64,000 nucleotides of DNA from the NCBI GenBank assembly GCA_038503075.1, contig JBCAML010000004.1, positions 1,757,149 through 1,821,148 on the forward strand. Reading direction: 5' to 3'. Shown one piece after another: positions 32,999 through 44,425 of this stretch. The notes under the pieces were generated by a model. It searched no databases. It had not been told where the DNA came from and saw nothing but the letters and a program-made list of their open reading frames with translations. Position 1 is the first letter of the stretch, and the number at the start of each line of letters is the position of its first letter. This stretch comes from Gyromitra esculenta. Taxonomy: Eukaryota > Ascomycota > Pezizomycetes > Pezizales > Discinaceae. A program made the translations under genes and the position numbers.

Positions 32999-35561
32999 TC
33001 ACTCGTCGTCTCCCTCTTCCTCCCACACCCAAACTCTCTCCTCGACCATTCCCTGTTCCACCGCCCACTCCACCAACTCACCCGCACAGCCAATCTCACC
33101 TTTACCCCCAAACCTCTTTTTTCTCGGATCGATCATCTTGGCGACTGCTTCAAGCTCCTTATACGCTTTCTTTTCACACTCGCTCGCCGCATTCTTGCCC
33201 CTGGCAGCCGGCCGTGGAATCCCCTTCTTGTTAAGGAGGATATTCGTGAGGTAGTGTAGCCAGAACACGTTCGTCTTAGGCGCATATACATTCCAGTCAA
33301 TATCCTCTTCCTCCGGTGGTACCAGTCCGGACGAGATGTGCGTACGCATGAAGCGGTAGATATCGAATTGATAATCGCCCTTTCCGGTGAAGAGGGCAGG
33401 GTCGTCTAGAGAGGCGTGTTGGACATGGGCGTCGGAGGGGCTGAGACCGCAGATGGCTCGGGAGAGTGTGTAGTCGATTAATGAAACTTTGAGTTCGAAC
33501 GTTTTTGCGGGCGGTTCGTTAAGGGTGAGCTTGCCGAGGAGAGTTGATGGTTCTCGGTTCTCGTCGTCGGTGTCGCTGTCGACATCGTAGTCGGATACTT
33601 CGTCTTCGTCTGGGAATCGTCGGATTACTATGTTGCCGAAATGTAAATCTCGGTGCTATTCCTGTTAGTCTGGTCTTGCTAGGTCATCTCTGATTGGAAG
33701 CACACACCTCAAACTCTCGATCTCGCTCCCCCCTTCCCAATGCTACTGCAACTTGCCAGAATACTGCCTTCGCCTCCTCCCATCCCCTCAGTTCAAAATG
33801 CTCCAAATCCCTCCCTCCCATCTCTAACATAATCACCGCAAATAGTTGTTCCTCCTCGTAGAACTCTGGCCTTTCATTCTCACTTCCACGCTCCTCTTCA
33901 TACGCGTCCCACTCATCCATCAGTCTATCCGGGAAGGCCCCACGCACAACATATGCCCCGTGGAACCCGATATAACCTGGAATCGACCCCATTGAGAGTG
34001 TGATCGAAACCTCCTGGACAATGCTTGGAAGAGCACACTGGTCGACGCCACCGAAGGGGATGATCTTGAGGACGGTAGAAGTGGCTATGGCGGGCTCGAT
34101 GGAGGGGGTGGTTTGCAGGTAGACTTCGGAGTAGGATGCTTCACCGAGCTTGGTGATTGTGGAGTGCGAGAGGAGGGTGTCAATATGGTCGGTGAAATCG
34201 AGGACTTGTGGGATTGTGCAGAGGCGGAGGAGCTCGTCGACTGGAAGATCACCGGAGGAGGGGCTATCTTCCTGGGCTGTTAGCTCGGAGGTGTCGGAGT
34301 CGTAAGCTTCATCTGCCGGTGTTGAGGCAACAAGAGCTTCGAGTCCCTGTGCTAGAGTTTTTGTGGGTTCAAACTTTGTTGGCTTCTTTGTAGCTTCCTG
34401 TCGGTTCTCATCTTCTTGTTCGTCTTCCGAGTCTGGGATCTCTACAACGGGTGCTTTCTCTCGGAGCTTATTCCGTGGTTCCATAAATGATCGTGGCCGC
34501 TCTGACTTTCCTTGTACGGCTTCGCCATCCAGGTCTTCCCATACTTTAATATCTTCCGCCTTCTCACCCGTTAATATCTCTGAGAATTCCTTCTTGAGTG
34601 GCGAAGTCACTGACACCCCCGAAATCCTGTGCACCAAGCTTCCCTTCTTCCTGACCCCGTTTTTCCTCGCTGGTGACTCGACCAAGGGCTCTAGTGGCTC
34701 TGGGTCTCGTTCTGGCGTGATGGAACGCTCTTTGAGTGCCTCTCGTGCGGCATCGGAGGAGCGCTTGCTAGTGCGGCGTGAGCCGAGAGTTGGGGAGAAG
34801 GGTTCATCGTTTTCTTTGTCGGAGTTCTCTTTGAGAGAGATGGTAGATTTACGATCTGGTTCTTCCTGCGTTGCGGGGGTGTTGTTAGGGGTATTAGTTC
34901 CGTTCTCGTCATCCTCATCGTCATCCTCAAGGGAGGATGTTAAGGAGGGGGGGGAGGCCATGTCGAGTTTTTGCACGCCATCAAGAAGCGCAAGTATGTT
35001 TGCCTCTAATTCCTCATGCTCTGGAGTTCCCGGGATATCGTCCGTCTTTGCAGTTGCAGTTGAAGCGGTCGATGTCGGGCGTGTATCAGCGTTCTGTTTT
35101 CCGTCTCGGGTGTTTTTCAGTGCATCCCTTTCCGCGGCCTCCCTAGAGAGCTGTTTCTCGATATCAAATTCATCGTCGTCAACGCTCCTCCTCTTTATTT
35201 TTTCTTTCTCCCTTTCTTTTTTTTGCTCTCTTTCTCTCGCCTTCTTCGTGTCTGCAGGCTCCACTGCACTCCATAGGTCACGGCCAAACCAGCCCGAAAT
35301 GTGGGATTTGACGTTTTTGCCGTATGTTTTTTTCTGTTTTAGGGCAGGCTTGCGCGACTGGTCGGACGTCATTTTCCGCGGTGTTTTTATATTCCGATCC
35401 TGGTGTTTTTTGGGAGCTGGTGTCTGTGTCTGTGCCGAGTGTTTCTTTTTGACTGCCGTCGAAGGCAGGAGGCGGAACTGTAGGGAGCCAGAAAGGGGTG
35501 TGGGGTAAACAGTCAACACCGCGTGTTGTGCTCTCACGGGATGCTGCTGTTGCCGGGGCAA
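32999..35561 (-). CDS. Haspin serine/threonine kinase
   Basis: Exons (minus): 35561-33708 and 33655-32999, phase 0; 836 residues. Haspin phosphorylates histone H3 Thr3 in mitosis to recruit the chromosomal passenger complex. The N-terminal half (to about 430) is charged and disordered, with TYGKNVKSHISGWFG at about 77-91 near the N terminus. The atypical kinase domain shows ITKLGEASYSEVYL, VLKIIPFGG (Lys), VIMLEMGGRDLEHF, the catalytic HRDLHFGN starting exon 2 (about 619-626), and LIDYTLSR with DYT replacing DFG (Asp about 679), the haspin signature. Family members usually have HRDLHWGN; Phe for Trp is a minor change. Initiation could also be at an internal Met about 63 codons in; the first ATG is used. 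Divergent from the ENT gene. Confidence 0.93.
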
Positions 35562-36102
35562 CGGGCCGAGACATCGATCGGGCGAGTCTCGTTAGCTGCA
35601 TCTGGAGATGCGCGGACGAAGATCTCCGGGGGGACAGATGCGTGGTGCTCTATGTCGGGTGGTTTCTGGGAATACAGCACAGAGAGCCAGCTGCTTGGGA
35701 CGGAGCCCAGCAGCACGGGGAGGAGGGCTCCTGGCAGTGCGGGTACATAGGAGTATACAGAGCAATACATACATCACGACACTGCATACAGCACTCTGAT
35801 CACTGCATGTATCTGCCGTGCGCCGCGTCTGCCTGTCCGAGGCTTCTCTCGCTCGCCCGGTTCCTCTGCGGCGGTTCCTGGCAACCGCCCCAACGGATAT
35901 GGCTCGGTCCGCGCCGACCACAGATCTCGTGGCTCCGTCCCTGCAGATACCACGGCCGACGGTTATTTACCTCCCTCCAAACCCCGTCTTCTCCGCCTTC
36001 GCCTTCGCCTCTCCTCTTAACGACATCCTCTGATATCCCAGCCCTCGTCTTTTGCCCTCCATCCCCCCCTTTGCTGCTGTTTTTGGTATCTTCAAACACA
36101 CT
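35562..36102. promoter_or_regulatory. Divergent promoter region, haspin / nucleoside transporter
   Basis: 541 bp between two start codons facing away from each other. GC-rich with a pyrimidine-rich stretch just before the transporter ATG. No separate gene is supported. Confidence 0.4.
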
Positions 36103-37645
36103 ATGGACCGCATCAGAGGGTGGTTCCGCCAAACCCAGGCTTACGAGGTCCTAGACGATGACCCAGATAACCCGAGCACCAGCTCTCAGCGAGCTCGGCA
36201 GAGTGGAGTCGTGTCGAAATTCGAATATGGCATCTTTCTGCTGCTTGGATGTGCCATGTAGGCCCCTATTCTCATTTACACGCTCATGTGACAGGAGGGG
36301 CGAATAAACCAACTTCAAAGCTTACAATGGACAACTACATAGGCTGTGGGGCTGGAACATGTTTATGGCATGCGCAACATATTTCCAGCGCCGTTTCGCC
36401 GATAACGACTTTCTGCTTAACCACTTCCAGTCGTTGATCTTGGTCTCCGCATCGTTGACGAATGTTGGGTCTGCATGGTACCTGTCAAGTCGACAGAGCA
36501 CTGCGAACTATCCGGGGAGGATCATCATGTCCCTGATCATTAACTGTGTGCTGTCGACTATCTTGGCGTTATCTACCATCTCGTTCCAGATAGGACCTGA
36601 AGGCTACATCGTTGTTGTGTTGGTGTGTGTGCTCATGAGTAGCTGGAGCACCGGGATGAGCCAGAACGGCGTGTTTGCGTTTGTGAATACGTTCGGGGGG
36701 AGCTATATGCAAGCTGTCATGACGTGAGTTCCATCTACCCGTTGGTTTTCGCAAGGGGCGGATAGCTGATTCAAGGGTGTAAAATAGTGGCCAAGGAATA
36801 GCTGGCGTACTTCCCGCCATAGCTCGTATGTTCTCCCCCTACCATAAAAACCCAACCGCAGCTAACCCCGCATTCTAGAAATTTTCTCTGTCCTCCTTGT
36901 GCCGTCCACTGACGACCACACCGCCTCCCCTAAATCTGCATTCATTTACTTCCTCACCGCAACTTTCGTCTCAGGCGCCTGTCTCTTCCTTTTCCTCATC
37001 CTTCTCTCCCGCCACCACACATCTACTCACAAACATGATTCTGAAGTCGACATCGACTCCGATAACCTCAACACCCCCCTCGAAACCCCCGGCCCGCCTC
37101 ACCCACGCAAGTCCGTTTCTCTACTGACACTCTTGTACAAGCTCCACTACCACTCATTCGCGATCTGGTTCTGCTTTTTTGTCACGATGGCATTCCCCAT
37201 CTTCACACAGGCTATTGTCTCCGTACGCCCCATTTCATCGCACCCACCACGCTTGTTCGCACCCGACGTCTTTATTCCGTTTGGCTTCCTTATCTGGAAC
37301 CTTGGTGACCTTATAGGCCGTGTACTATGTGGGTTTGAAAGGTTCCGGGTTACAAACCCGCGGGCGCTAGCATTGTCAGCATTCCTGAGGGTTGGGTTTA
37401 TTCCACTGTACTTCCTATGTAATATCAGAGGGAACGGTGCAGTCGTGAATAGCGATTTGTTTTATTGGCTCGTTGGGTTGATGTTTGGTGTAAGTAATGG
37501 TTGGGTTGGGAGTAATGTTATGATGGGGGCTCCCATGTTTGTGGATGAGAGCGAGAGAGAGGCGAGTGGTGGGTTTATGGGGCTTTGCTTGGTTATGGGG
37601 TTGGCTATGGGGAGTTTGGCGAGTTTTCTGATATTGGGAGCTTGA
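36103..37645 (+). CDS. fun26: Equilibrative nucleoside transporter (ENT/SLC29, Fun26-like)
   Basis: Exons: 36103-36257, 36343-36723, 36788-36825, 36879-37645; 446 residues. Fungal Fun26-type ENTs move nucleosides and nucleobases, mainly across the vacuolar membrane. After a charged N-terminal tail, the first membrane segment contains FLLLGCAMLWGWNMFM, the ENT helix 1 signature, rebuilt across intron 1. Later blocks: FGGSYMQAVMTGQGIAGVLPAI, a Ser/His/Asp cytoplasmic loop (about 225-265), FAIWFCFFVTMAFPIFTQA, GFLIWNLGDLIGR and a final glycine-rich GLCLVMGLAMGSLASF helix. Ten to eleven membrane helices are expected. The 38-nt third exon is small but its phases fit both sides. Confidence 0.93.
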
Positions 37646-38676
37646 AGTGGATCTTTGGAGGAGAAGGTGTAGGAGAGAGCATGAGTTTCAGTGTATTATG
37701 ATGGCGTTGGATGGACTTTGTTTGGTATGTTTGGAATGAGGGTTAAGTCTCTAGATATGCAAGGATGTTGGATTTCTTTTGTTCTGTTCTAATTATTTGG
37801 GGGCTTTTTTATACTATTTAAATTGATAAATGACAGGATATGGTCTTTTTTTGGTATGATCGATCTATAGTGGCAAGGCAAAATTTGGAGGGGGATGGTA
37901 CCTATTCCTGAGCCTCCTTTGGCTATCCTTACTTTCGATATTACATTGTCCTTGATATTCTAGTACTGCATGCCCGGGAAGCCCATCAACAAAACATGTT
38001 AAATATATGGTATATATCCATAGGCTTCCTAGTGTTTCATTTGGTACGTCACTACTCGGGATACCGAAGTCGTTCGGTCAATAGTCTAAACTGCTAATGG
38101 GGGTTGCTCGGGCCGATCTATTCGGCGCCCAAAGAGCCCCCATAAACCTGTTTATATATGATTCCATAGGGAGTATATATATGGAGCTCTTCTCCCGCTC
38201 GTCTATTCTGTTTCCTCTTCTCTACTTTACTGGATACTCAATATATCATATCTATTCGTTATTTCAACAAAACAGCTCATCCGGCTGGCGAGTGATATTC
38301 GATGATTTAAAACTGAAGTCCACGTTTCATACGATATCTACTAACACCTGGCCTGGGAAGGGATCCATGTACTTGTCTTCTACATGTCTTGTTGTAATAT
38401 TTCGATGTGCAATATCTATTCGGACTGAGGAGATGGTCTAGTTGGGTTGCTTCGTCACCTACATGTATTCGAGTGTTGATTCCTATTCTATTTTTACCTT
38501 CAGACCACGTCAATTTCTTACTATTTAATTACATGTAAGGCCGCAGTAGCGACAATCAGCTTCCCCTCATTCAATTCTCAATAGCTCGGTCTTCGTACCT
38601 CTCCCACGTCTACTCACCAAGCCACGTCTCCCTACCTGGCCAGAGGACTCAATAGCTGCCATACAGGACGTGGAAA
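37646..38676. other. Intergenic with a strong hairpin
   Basis: About 1 kb, AT-rich. The two-part hairpin at 38097-38143 is the main structure. No gene family is recognised. Confidence 0.5.
38097..38143. repeat. Two-stem inverted repeat (hairpin)
   Basis: The outer stem pairs ATGGGGG and GCTC with GAGC and CCCCAT; the inner stem pairs GGGCCGA with TCGGCGCCC around a five-base loop, with small bulges. It lies in an intergenic spacer and is not next to a called gene end. Confidence 0.75.
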
Positions 38677-39903
38677 ATGCATCTGTACGCCCAGGAGGTT
38701 TCGAAAGCCTCCATAAACCAATGTCCCCAGAGATTCCTACCTCTCACCACTCCCTCGTTCCGCCTCCTAGACCTCCCTAACGAGCTCATCATAATGGTGG
38801 CCGAAAACCTCACCTTCTTTGCTTGCTCCAGCGATCTCAAAGCTCTCATCGAGATCACTTCCTACCATAGCCTCCTCTTCATCTCAGTCCTCGCAAAACA
38901 GCTCCGCAAAACCCACGACCGCTCACCCATACTATGGGCCGCACGCAATGGATACTTAGTCCTCGCCCAACGGCTCCTTGAGAATGGCGTCGATGTTGAG
39001 GCTAGGGATGGCTCCAATAGGACAGCACTGCATTGGGCTGCGATGAATGGGCACATTGCTGTGGCGAAGCTATTGCTCGATAATGGGTGTGACGTGAATG
39101 CTTATGTTCCTTACGGTGGATATGGCTTCGATGAAGGCTACACGGCGTTCCATTCTGCTGCGAGATGTGGACAACATAGGTCGGTGCAGTTTCTTCTTGA
39201 TTATGGCTTCGACGTTGATACGACTACTGCCGCCGGTGGGTGTACCGCGCTACATATTGCGTCTGATCGTGGATGTGATAGCGTCGTGGAGACACTACTG
39301 CAGGGTGGTGCAGACGTCAATACTCGGTGTCTTTGTGGTTCTGGACCACTTATCATCGCGGCGAGCCATGGTAATTTTCAGACTATGGGGTTATTGCTTG
39401 CAGCCCACGCTGATACGGATCTTCGTGGGCCAGAAGGCGAGACGGCGCTTCATCATGCGGCTGCCAACAAGGATGTTGCTACGGTTCGGCTGCTCCTTGA
39501 TGGAGGTGCTGATATCAATGCAATCGACAGAGAAGGGTTGACTGCGCTTCACTGGGTCTTTTCTCGTGGTCCACTTAGCTATGTGAACCATGAATCGGCT
39601 ACTAATGTTGCTGAGTTCTTGCTGGAGGAGGGTATTGGTGTCAATCTCCAAAGCTTACATGGCACGACTGTACTTCATTTGCTTGCTGCGGAGCTGAACT
39701 TGTGGCCTGAGTATTACATTATTTATGCGGACGTGGTCAATTTGGTGCTAGCAGAGGGAGGGAACAGATATCTTGCCGATGCTTCAGGGCGGGTGCCTGA
39801 TTTTGAAAGGCTGTACGGGTATTTGGGATTTGGTAGGAGGTGGGCAAAACGTAACGGTGTGAGTATAGGGGCGATTAGAGAGCTCTGTTTGAGTCGTTGT
39901 TGA
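38677..39903 (+). CDS. Ankyrin-repeat protein with F-box-like N terminus
   Basis: Intronless, 408 residues. Residues about 30-45 (LLDLPNELIIMVAENL) resemble the first helix of an F-box. About residues 85-370 form ankyrin repeats, with canonical cores TALHWAAMNGHIAVAKLLLDNGCDVNA, TALHIASDRG, TALHHAAANKDVATVRLLLDGGADINA and TALHWVF; the third and sixth repeats are longer than 33 residues. The C terminus is unrelated and ends LCLSRC. An F-box would make it an SCF ubiquitin-ligase substrate receptor, but the N-terminal match is short, so a plain ankyrin protein is equally possible. Such genes are often multicopy and lineage-specific in Pezizomycotina. It borders the repeat locus at 40.9 kb. Confidence 0.85.
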   Translation: MHLYAQEVSKASINQCPQRFLPLTTPSFRLLDLPNELIIMVAENLTFFACSSDLKALIEITSYHSLLFISVLAKQLRKTHDRSPILWAARNGYLVLAQRLLENGVDVEARDGSNRTALHWAAMNGHIAVAKLLLDNGCDVNAYVPYGGYGFDEGYTAFHSAARCGQHRSVQFLLDYGFDVDTTTAAGGCTALHIASDRGCDSVVETLLQGGADVNTRCLCGSGPLIIAASHGNFQTMGLLLAAHADTDLRGPEGETALHHAAANKDVATVRLLLDGGADINAIDREGLTALHWVFSRGPLSYVNHESATNVAEFLLEEGIGVNLQSLHGTTVLHLLAAELNLWPEYYIIYADVVNLVLAEGGNRYLADASGRVPDFERLYGYLGFGRRWAKRNGVSIGAIRELCLSRC

Positions 39904-40885
39904 TGGTGGGATTATCCGCTGACGCTCGAGTAGACAGCTCCGCAGGGGTTTTATGGAGGTGATATGAGTATACTTGGAGTTCCTCGGCAATAGGATTATG
40001 AAGCCCAGATCTTATTCTTTTACTCGGGGCATGCGCTTTGGGATGTTTTTGACTGGGTTGCGATGTATTTTCTTTTGGGGTTTTAGTTGTTTCTTTGGAT
40101 TGATAAATGTTGGAGTGCAGCTGAAAAGCCGCTCAGCGTTTGAGGCTTGTATAACGTTTTGTTTATGTTCTTGAATATCAGGGTCAGTACATCGCTTCAT
40201 AGACAATCACTCGTTGCTTTTGATCTAGAGTTATTGAAAATATCACGTTTTAATTGCGTCCTAATGGTACTTCACTGGCCATCGAGGTTTCTACTAGAAC
40301 TTAAAGAACTTATAGGCTATTCAATGGTCAAATTGGTTCTGAGGGCCTAAGCATAATAGCCTTTTTACTGGCCGGACTGCTCTGTGTCATGGTGATAGTA
40401 ACCTCTTTCGCTTGGATTTCGTTCTCTTTCTTAGGCTACAATAGTGGTGTTGATTCTCGATATGCTATTCTAATAGGAGTCAATGAAGATGTGCAAGCCT
40501 TAGAGTAAACGACGATGGTGAGATATAGCTTGTTTAGGTATATCGTGGAATCCGGACGACATATATGGGATTGTGCGTATAACAACTGCATCTAAATTGG
40601 GCCGCGTCTTCAGTGATATGGCAAATATTTATCTACAAGCTTTAATGATACGAGGAACAAGAAATTTCTGTAATATGCGGACAGTTATACTATGAGAATA
40701 TTTGTTTGGGAAATTTTTTATATTTTAGTACTTTTATTCATAAGAAAGATGTTAACCGCTTACGCCTTAATCCACTGCTGCTGTATTCGTTGATGATAAC
40801 TATGATGAGCGGTGGTTCTATTGAGATAAAGATCACTAAGTTAGTTTAAGTAAGATAAATTTAGAGTAGGAGCAGAAGATGATAC
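39904..40885. other. Intergenic, AT-rich
   Basis: About 1 kb. On the minus strand a further exon-like stretch (AG just before about 40820, GTAAGC at about 40762) follows repeat unit A1 and could be a downstream exon of the repeat transcript. No coding frame is convincing. Confidence 0.4.
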
Positions 40886-41025
40886 CATAACTCCATCTTT
40901 GAGCCTCTTCGAGACACTCAAATTAGTCACTAGTAGATGCAGCAGGGGGCTTGGCCCGAAGGCCATCTAAATACCCTGTTCACACTCACTTGGGAAACTC
41001 TGTAACCAAGGTCTGATTCTGGGCA
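40886..41025 (-). repeat. Exon-like repeat unit A1 (degenerate)
   Basis: 140 bp, oriented on the minus strand. It is flanked upstream by AG and downstream by GTATCA, as for an internal exon. Recognisable as type A by CCCAAGTG, CGGGCCAAGC and TGCATCTA blocks, but more diverged than A2 and A3, with a stop in the frame that is open in A3. Confidence 0.8.
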
Positions 41026-41125
41026 CTATTTGCGTTCTGAAGTTAGTATATAGAGAGACGGAATCAAGATTCAAGAGGCGGAAATAATGAATGGGAGGGA
41101 TAATGGAGCAGAGAAGAATCTTTAC

Positions 41126-41285
41126 CATTTATTCTCCACAGAGTAACGTCAAGACATCCTTTTTGGGATCTGGTTGTAGCTACTGCTCGCGGGACTTCCA
41201 ACACAGAGTCAAGACTCTTACGAGTGGTCATCCTGCTTATCTTCGTAAGGAACTTTGTCACTGAGGTTTCGTTCTTGAAACCACC
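41126..41285 (-). repeat. Exon-like repeat unit B1
   Basis: 160 bp, minus strand, bounded by CAG at its 5' side and GTAAAG at its 3' side. Frame 1 is open throughout, beginning GGFKNETSVTKFLTKISRMT. It differs from B2 mostly by transitions. Confidence 0.85.
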
Positions 41286-41395
41286 CTGTTGATTTTTTGC
41301 TGATTTTTATACTGGTGTAGGAGCAGAGGTAAATACATAGAGACTAACAAAATTTAGTGAATTAGGTCAAGGAGAGAATGGGAGAAAAATCTTAC

Positions 41396-41541
41396 CATAT
41401 TATTTTCCCCGATTCACCTCAAGACACCCACATTAGTCACTGGTTAGATGCACGACAGGACTTGGCCCAAAGGCTATCTAGATATCCTGCCCACACCCAC
41501 TTGGGAAGCTTTGTAACCGGGGTTTCGTTCTGGGAACCACC
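41396..41541 (-). repeat. Exon-like repeat unit A2
   Basis: 146 bp, minus strand, flanked by ATAG and GTAAGA. Frame 1 begins GGSQNETPVTKLPKWVWAG and runs 34 codons to a TGA. By eye about 94% identical to A3, which lies 6.5 kb away in inverse orientation, and closer to A3 than to A1. Confidence 0.88.
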
Positions 41542-41617
41542 CTATGGAGAATTTAGTTAGCACGTGAGACGGTTAGAGAGAAGAGAGGGGATAAGAGAAA
41601 AATGAGAAGCTCCATAC

Positions 41618-41777
41618 CTATTATTCTCCGGAGAGTAACTTCAAGACATCCTCCTTGGTATTCGGTTGTAGGTACTGCTCACGGGACTTCCAGCACAGAG
41701 TCAAGCCTCTTACGAGTGGTCATCCCGCTCGCCCCCGTGAGGAACTTTGTCACCGAGGTTTCATTCTGGGAACCACC
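41618..41777 (-). repeat. Exon-like repeat unit B2
   Basis: 160 bp, minus strand, flanked by ACAG and GTATGG. Frame 1 begins GGSQNETSVTKFLTGASGM. By eye about 95% identical to B3 in the inverse array. A CAGCAA-type triplet run (41786-41810) directly precedes it in the transcript sense. Confidence 0.88.
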
Positions 41778-41883
41778 CTGTAAAGACTGCTGTTGCTGTT
41801 GCTGTTGCTAATTTTGTTAATGGTTAGAGAAAAGAGAGAAGAAAGAAGCGCAAGATGGTATTGCTAGAGATGGTATCTTTTCT

Positions 41884-42201
41884 AAAGTAGAGGCAAGCAG
41901 CAGACATCTAATTCCCCGCTGCCGGAATCTTTGGTAAGAGGTTAGTTAATCACCAATGAAGTAGCGGAGATGATGATAGTGGTGATGGTGATGATTATTT
42001 GATCCTGCTGGCTGTTGCTGTCGATAGAGTCTTAAATACTGCTAGCAATCTTCGGAGATAGAGAATAAAGAAGAAACGGAAGCCAGGACAGCAGGATATA
42101 AAAAGAATAAGCTCGAATCCTCTCGAAAGTAGTGGTGGTAAGTTTCTCAATTCCCTGTTGCTGGTCTCTTTGATAAAATATTAGTAAATTATCGATGAAC
42201 T
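41884..42201 (-). repeat. Diverged direct repeat pair (type C)
   Basis: Two copies, 41884-41961 and 42126-42201, about 77 bp each, sharing AAAGTAG, a pyrimidine-rich AATTCCC core, CTTTG and ATGAA at matching spacing. They lie between the TATA region and the first B unit of array 1. Confidence 0.55.
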
Positions 42202-42306
42202 GTTGATAAATTAGTGATGAACTCTTAACGATTGCTCGAATGGGGTGGTGTTGAGCGAGCGATGTTCTGGGAAGGAGTAAACTGAAAGGAAGAGGAGGAA
42301 GAGAGC

Positions 42307-42365
42307 ATGTTTTATACGCATAACTTTGCTAGCGGGAGTAACTTTTGGTTGATCCAACGTGATTG
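42307..42365 (-). promoter_or_regulatory. TATA/CCAAT promoter of repeat unit 1
   Basis: On the minus strand CCAATCACG (about 42365-42357) is followed by GCGTATAAAACATGCTCTC (about 42322-42304). The paralogous array at 47.5 kb has the same order: an ATTGGTTG box, then GCTATAAAACATTCTCTC. Confidence 0.55.
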
Positions 42366-43207
42366 GTTGCGGGAAGGATATCTTGCTGCGGATTGGTTTG
42401 GAAGGTTCCGAAGGCGCGACCACGCCTACAAAATGAAAGGTGCGCACCCAGAGTCGGGCAAACGCAGCGCCCCCGCCCAGATGGTGGGTGCAACTCACCA
42501 CTGCGGGTTAGGTGTTTTATTCTAGAGCCAACGCTGCGGTGTTTTGATCTGCTTCTCGGTCCACCACTGGCTCATATTTGGTCGAGTGACTGACTGTGAT
42601 CGAAACTGGCACAGAACCAACACCGTCAGTGAAGAAAAAAAAAGCGACTTTTAAGTCTGTTTATTCATTACTCCCTAGCTAGAGGCATCTCTGAGCTTAC
42701 TAATCTACAGGAAAAGCGCACTTGCATGGTACATAGTTAAATATGGCAGCCACTCGGACTAATTAACTGCCATCGCATCAGGCGAAGGCCTCTAGCATCA
42801 CTCGTTGCTACATGTACAAACACGCAATGCCATGTATAAGTCTACACTCACATATCGCACTGTACCCACACTGCCTTCCCGAAATAAATAAAAACCAATA
42901 CCTTACTTAGTCCGTGTATAATGATAATGACACAAGTTATGGAAAAAGAGCCCACAAACCGAACGAAAGAAAGATGAAAAAAGAAAAAAAGAAAAAAAGA
43001 AAAAGCTCTAATGAAGACTTTTGCCTCCACTCCAGAAATAAATTCTACACAGCAAAGTAGGAGGAAGGGGGTATATACCATGCTGTGTCAGCGGCCAAAA
43101 CATACCACGCCAGACCTCCACCATACTGACCAATACCAAATCCAGATAACGAAACACAAAAAAAAAGTCCTGTATATACCTATGCCATCCCGCCAACGCC
43201 TATTTAA

Positions 43208-44425
43208 TTAATGGTGATGATGCCCAGCCTGCGTAAGCAATGGCAACAGCATTCCGAATACCGCCGCACACGTATCTCTCAGCGTTGGCTTCTCCGCTTG
43301 TGCTGCTTGCTCTTGCATTGTGTGCATGGCAACATATCTATCCTCTAGTTAGCGAATCAATCATTCCTACCCTTACGTGTGTAAGAAAAAACTCACAGAA
43401 ATGTCCCCCCACTAAATAATAGCAAGACCCCCGTCCACCACTGCATACCTGCTCCTGCCACTTCCTCTCCACCCAATAAATTGACCAGTATCCATGTTAC
43501 AATTGCCCCCACTGGCGCTGCCATACTGAAAACGATCAGATGCGCCCTCGCCTGCCGTTTCCCCAAACCAGCCCTTAGTAGTACTGCAGATAACCCAAAC
43601 GCAGCCGGTGCCTTATGCAGCATGATTGCCAAGAAAATAATGGCCTCTAGTGCCACATTGGAGCTTGTACTCGACGCACCGAGCGCAATCCCATCAGCAG
43701 CAGCGTGTATTACGAGTCCGAGCGTTGTTGATGAGGGTTTAGAGCCCTGGCCGTGCGCGGGAGTGTCGGGGGGAGAGTTGAGACTACGGAGGGAGTCGAG
43801 GGCGATGTGGTAAGGAACATGCGTGTGCGTGTGCGTGTGCGTGGGGATGACGTCGATGAGATACATAAGAATGAAACCGGAGATCAAGGAGAGGCCCACC
43901 CACTTATGGGCGCTCGAATCCGTCTCAGGGTCATGATCACTGTCCTCTTCTGCTCCCTCTACAGCTCCCCCAACCACTGGCAATGGGGCAGGAAGGTGAG
44001 GGTGGGGGTGGCCGTGGTCAGGTTTTTCATCCTCCCCCTCCTTCTGCCTGGGAAACAGAGCCGATATATCCCGTGCTACTGGGCTGAGGCCCCACGCGCC
44101 CCGTCCCCGTACCATGCCGTTTGTTGCTGCAGATTTGATGGCTGTGGTTGGTTTTGCGCTATAGATTGTGTCTATGCCCTCCGGGATGATGACGATCATG
44201 CTGGTGCCTACCAGGACGCCCATACCGATGGTTGATATTAGACGGAGCTGTGAGGGCGAAAGTGAAATTGCAAGCGGGAGCATTCCAGCTGCGAAGGAGC
44301 TGTAGAGTGGAGTGTTATTAGCTTGTCTGGCTCGGCTGAGGGAGGAATTGGAGGGAGGGAGAGCTGGCATACGCTATAGCCATGATGGCGCTGAATAGCA
44401 GAAGGGTGAAGAGACCTTCCATCAT
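43208..44425 (-). CDS. ZIP-family metal transporter (SLC39A9/Atx2-like)
   Basis: Exons (minus): 44425-44373, 44299-43397, 43337-43208; 361 residues. ZIP9-type proteins move Zn2+ (Mn2+ in yeast Atx2) from the Golgi or secretory lumen to the cytosol. The N terminus MMEGLFTLLLFSAIMAIASFAAGMLPL is rebuilt across intron 1. Visible are helix II, STIGMGVLVGTSMIVIIPEG, a His-rich loop (DHGHPHPHLP, then THTHTHTH), the metal-site helix LGLVIHAAADGIALGAS, and IIFLAIMLHKAPAAFGL. The last exon completes SGGTFLYVAMHTM and ends in four-histidine GHHHH. All standard ZIP metal ligands (H/D in IHAAADG, H in MLHKAP) are present. The start is in a good context (CCACCATGATGG). Divergent from HAT1. Confidence 0.93.

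Larger units (their letters stand above)
41778..43207. other. 5' part of repeat transcription unit 1, then spacer
   Basis: Reading on the minus strand toward unit B2: a TATA region at about 42316, two diverged copies of a third motif (42201-42126 and 41961-41884, sharing AAAGTAG, AATTCCC and CTTTG blocks), and the CAGCAA run. Part 42550-43207 is the 3' side of the ZIP gene and shows nothing else. Confidence 0.5.

Noticed and set aside
34363..35508. 381-codon open frame on the plus strand inside haspin
   Set aside because: Ser/Cys-rich antisense shadow of the haspin N-terminal region; the minus-strand frame has clear kinase homology.
41378..41811. Plus-strand open frames through units A2 and B2 (ending SFWEPPY / SFWEPPC)
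   Set aside because: Open in A2 and B2 and largely in B1 and B3, but the conserved AG/GTA borders, TATA regions and triplet runs all support the opposite strand.
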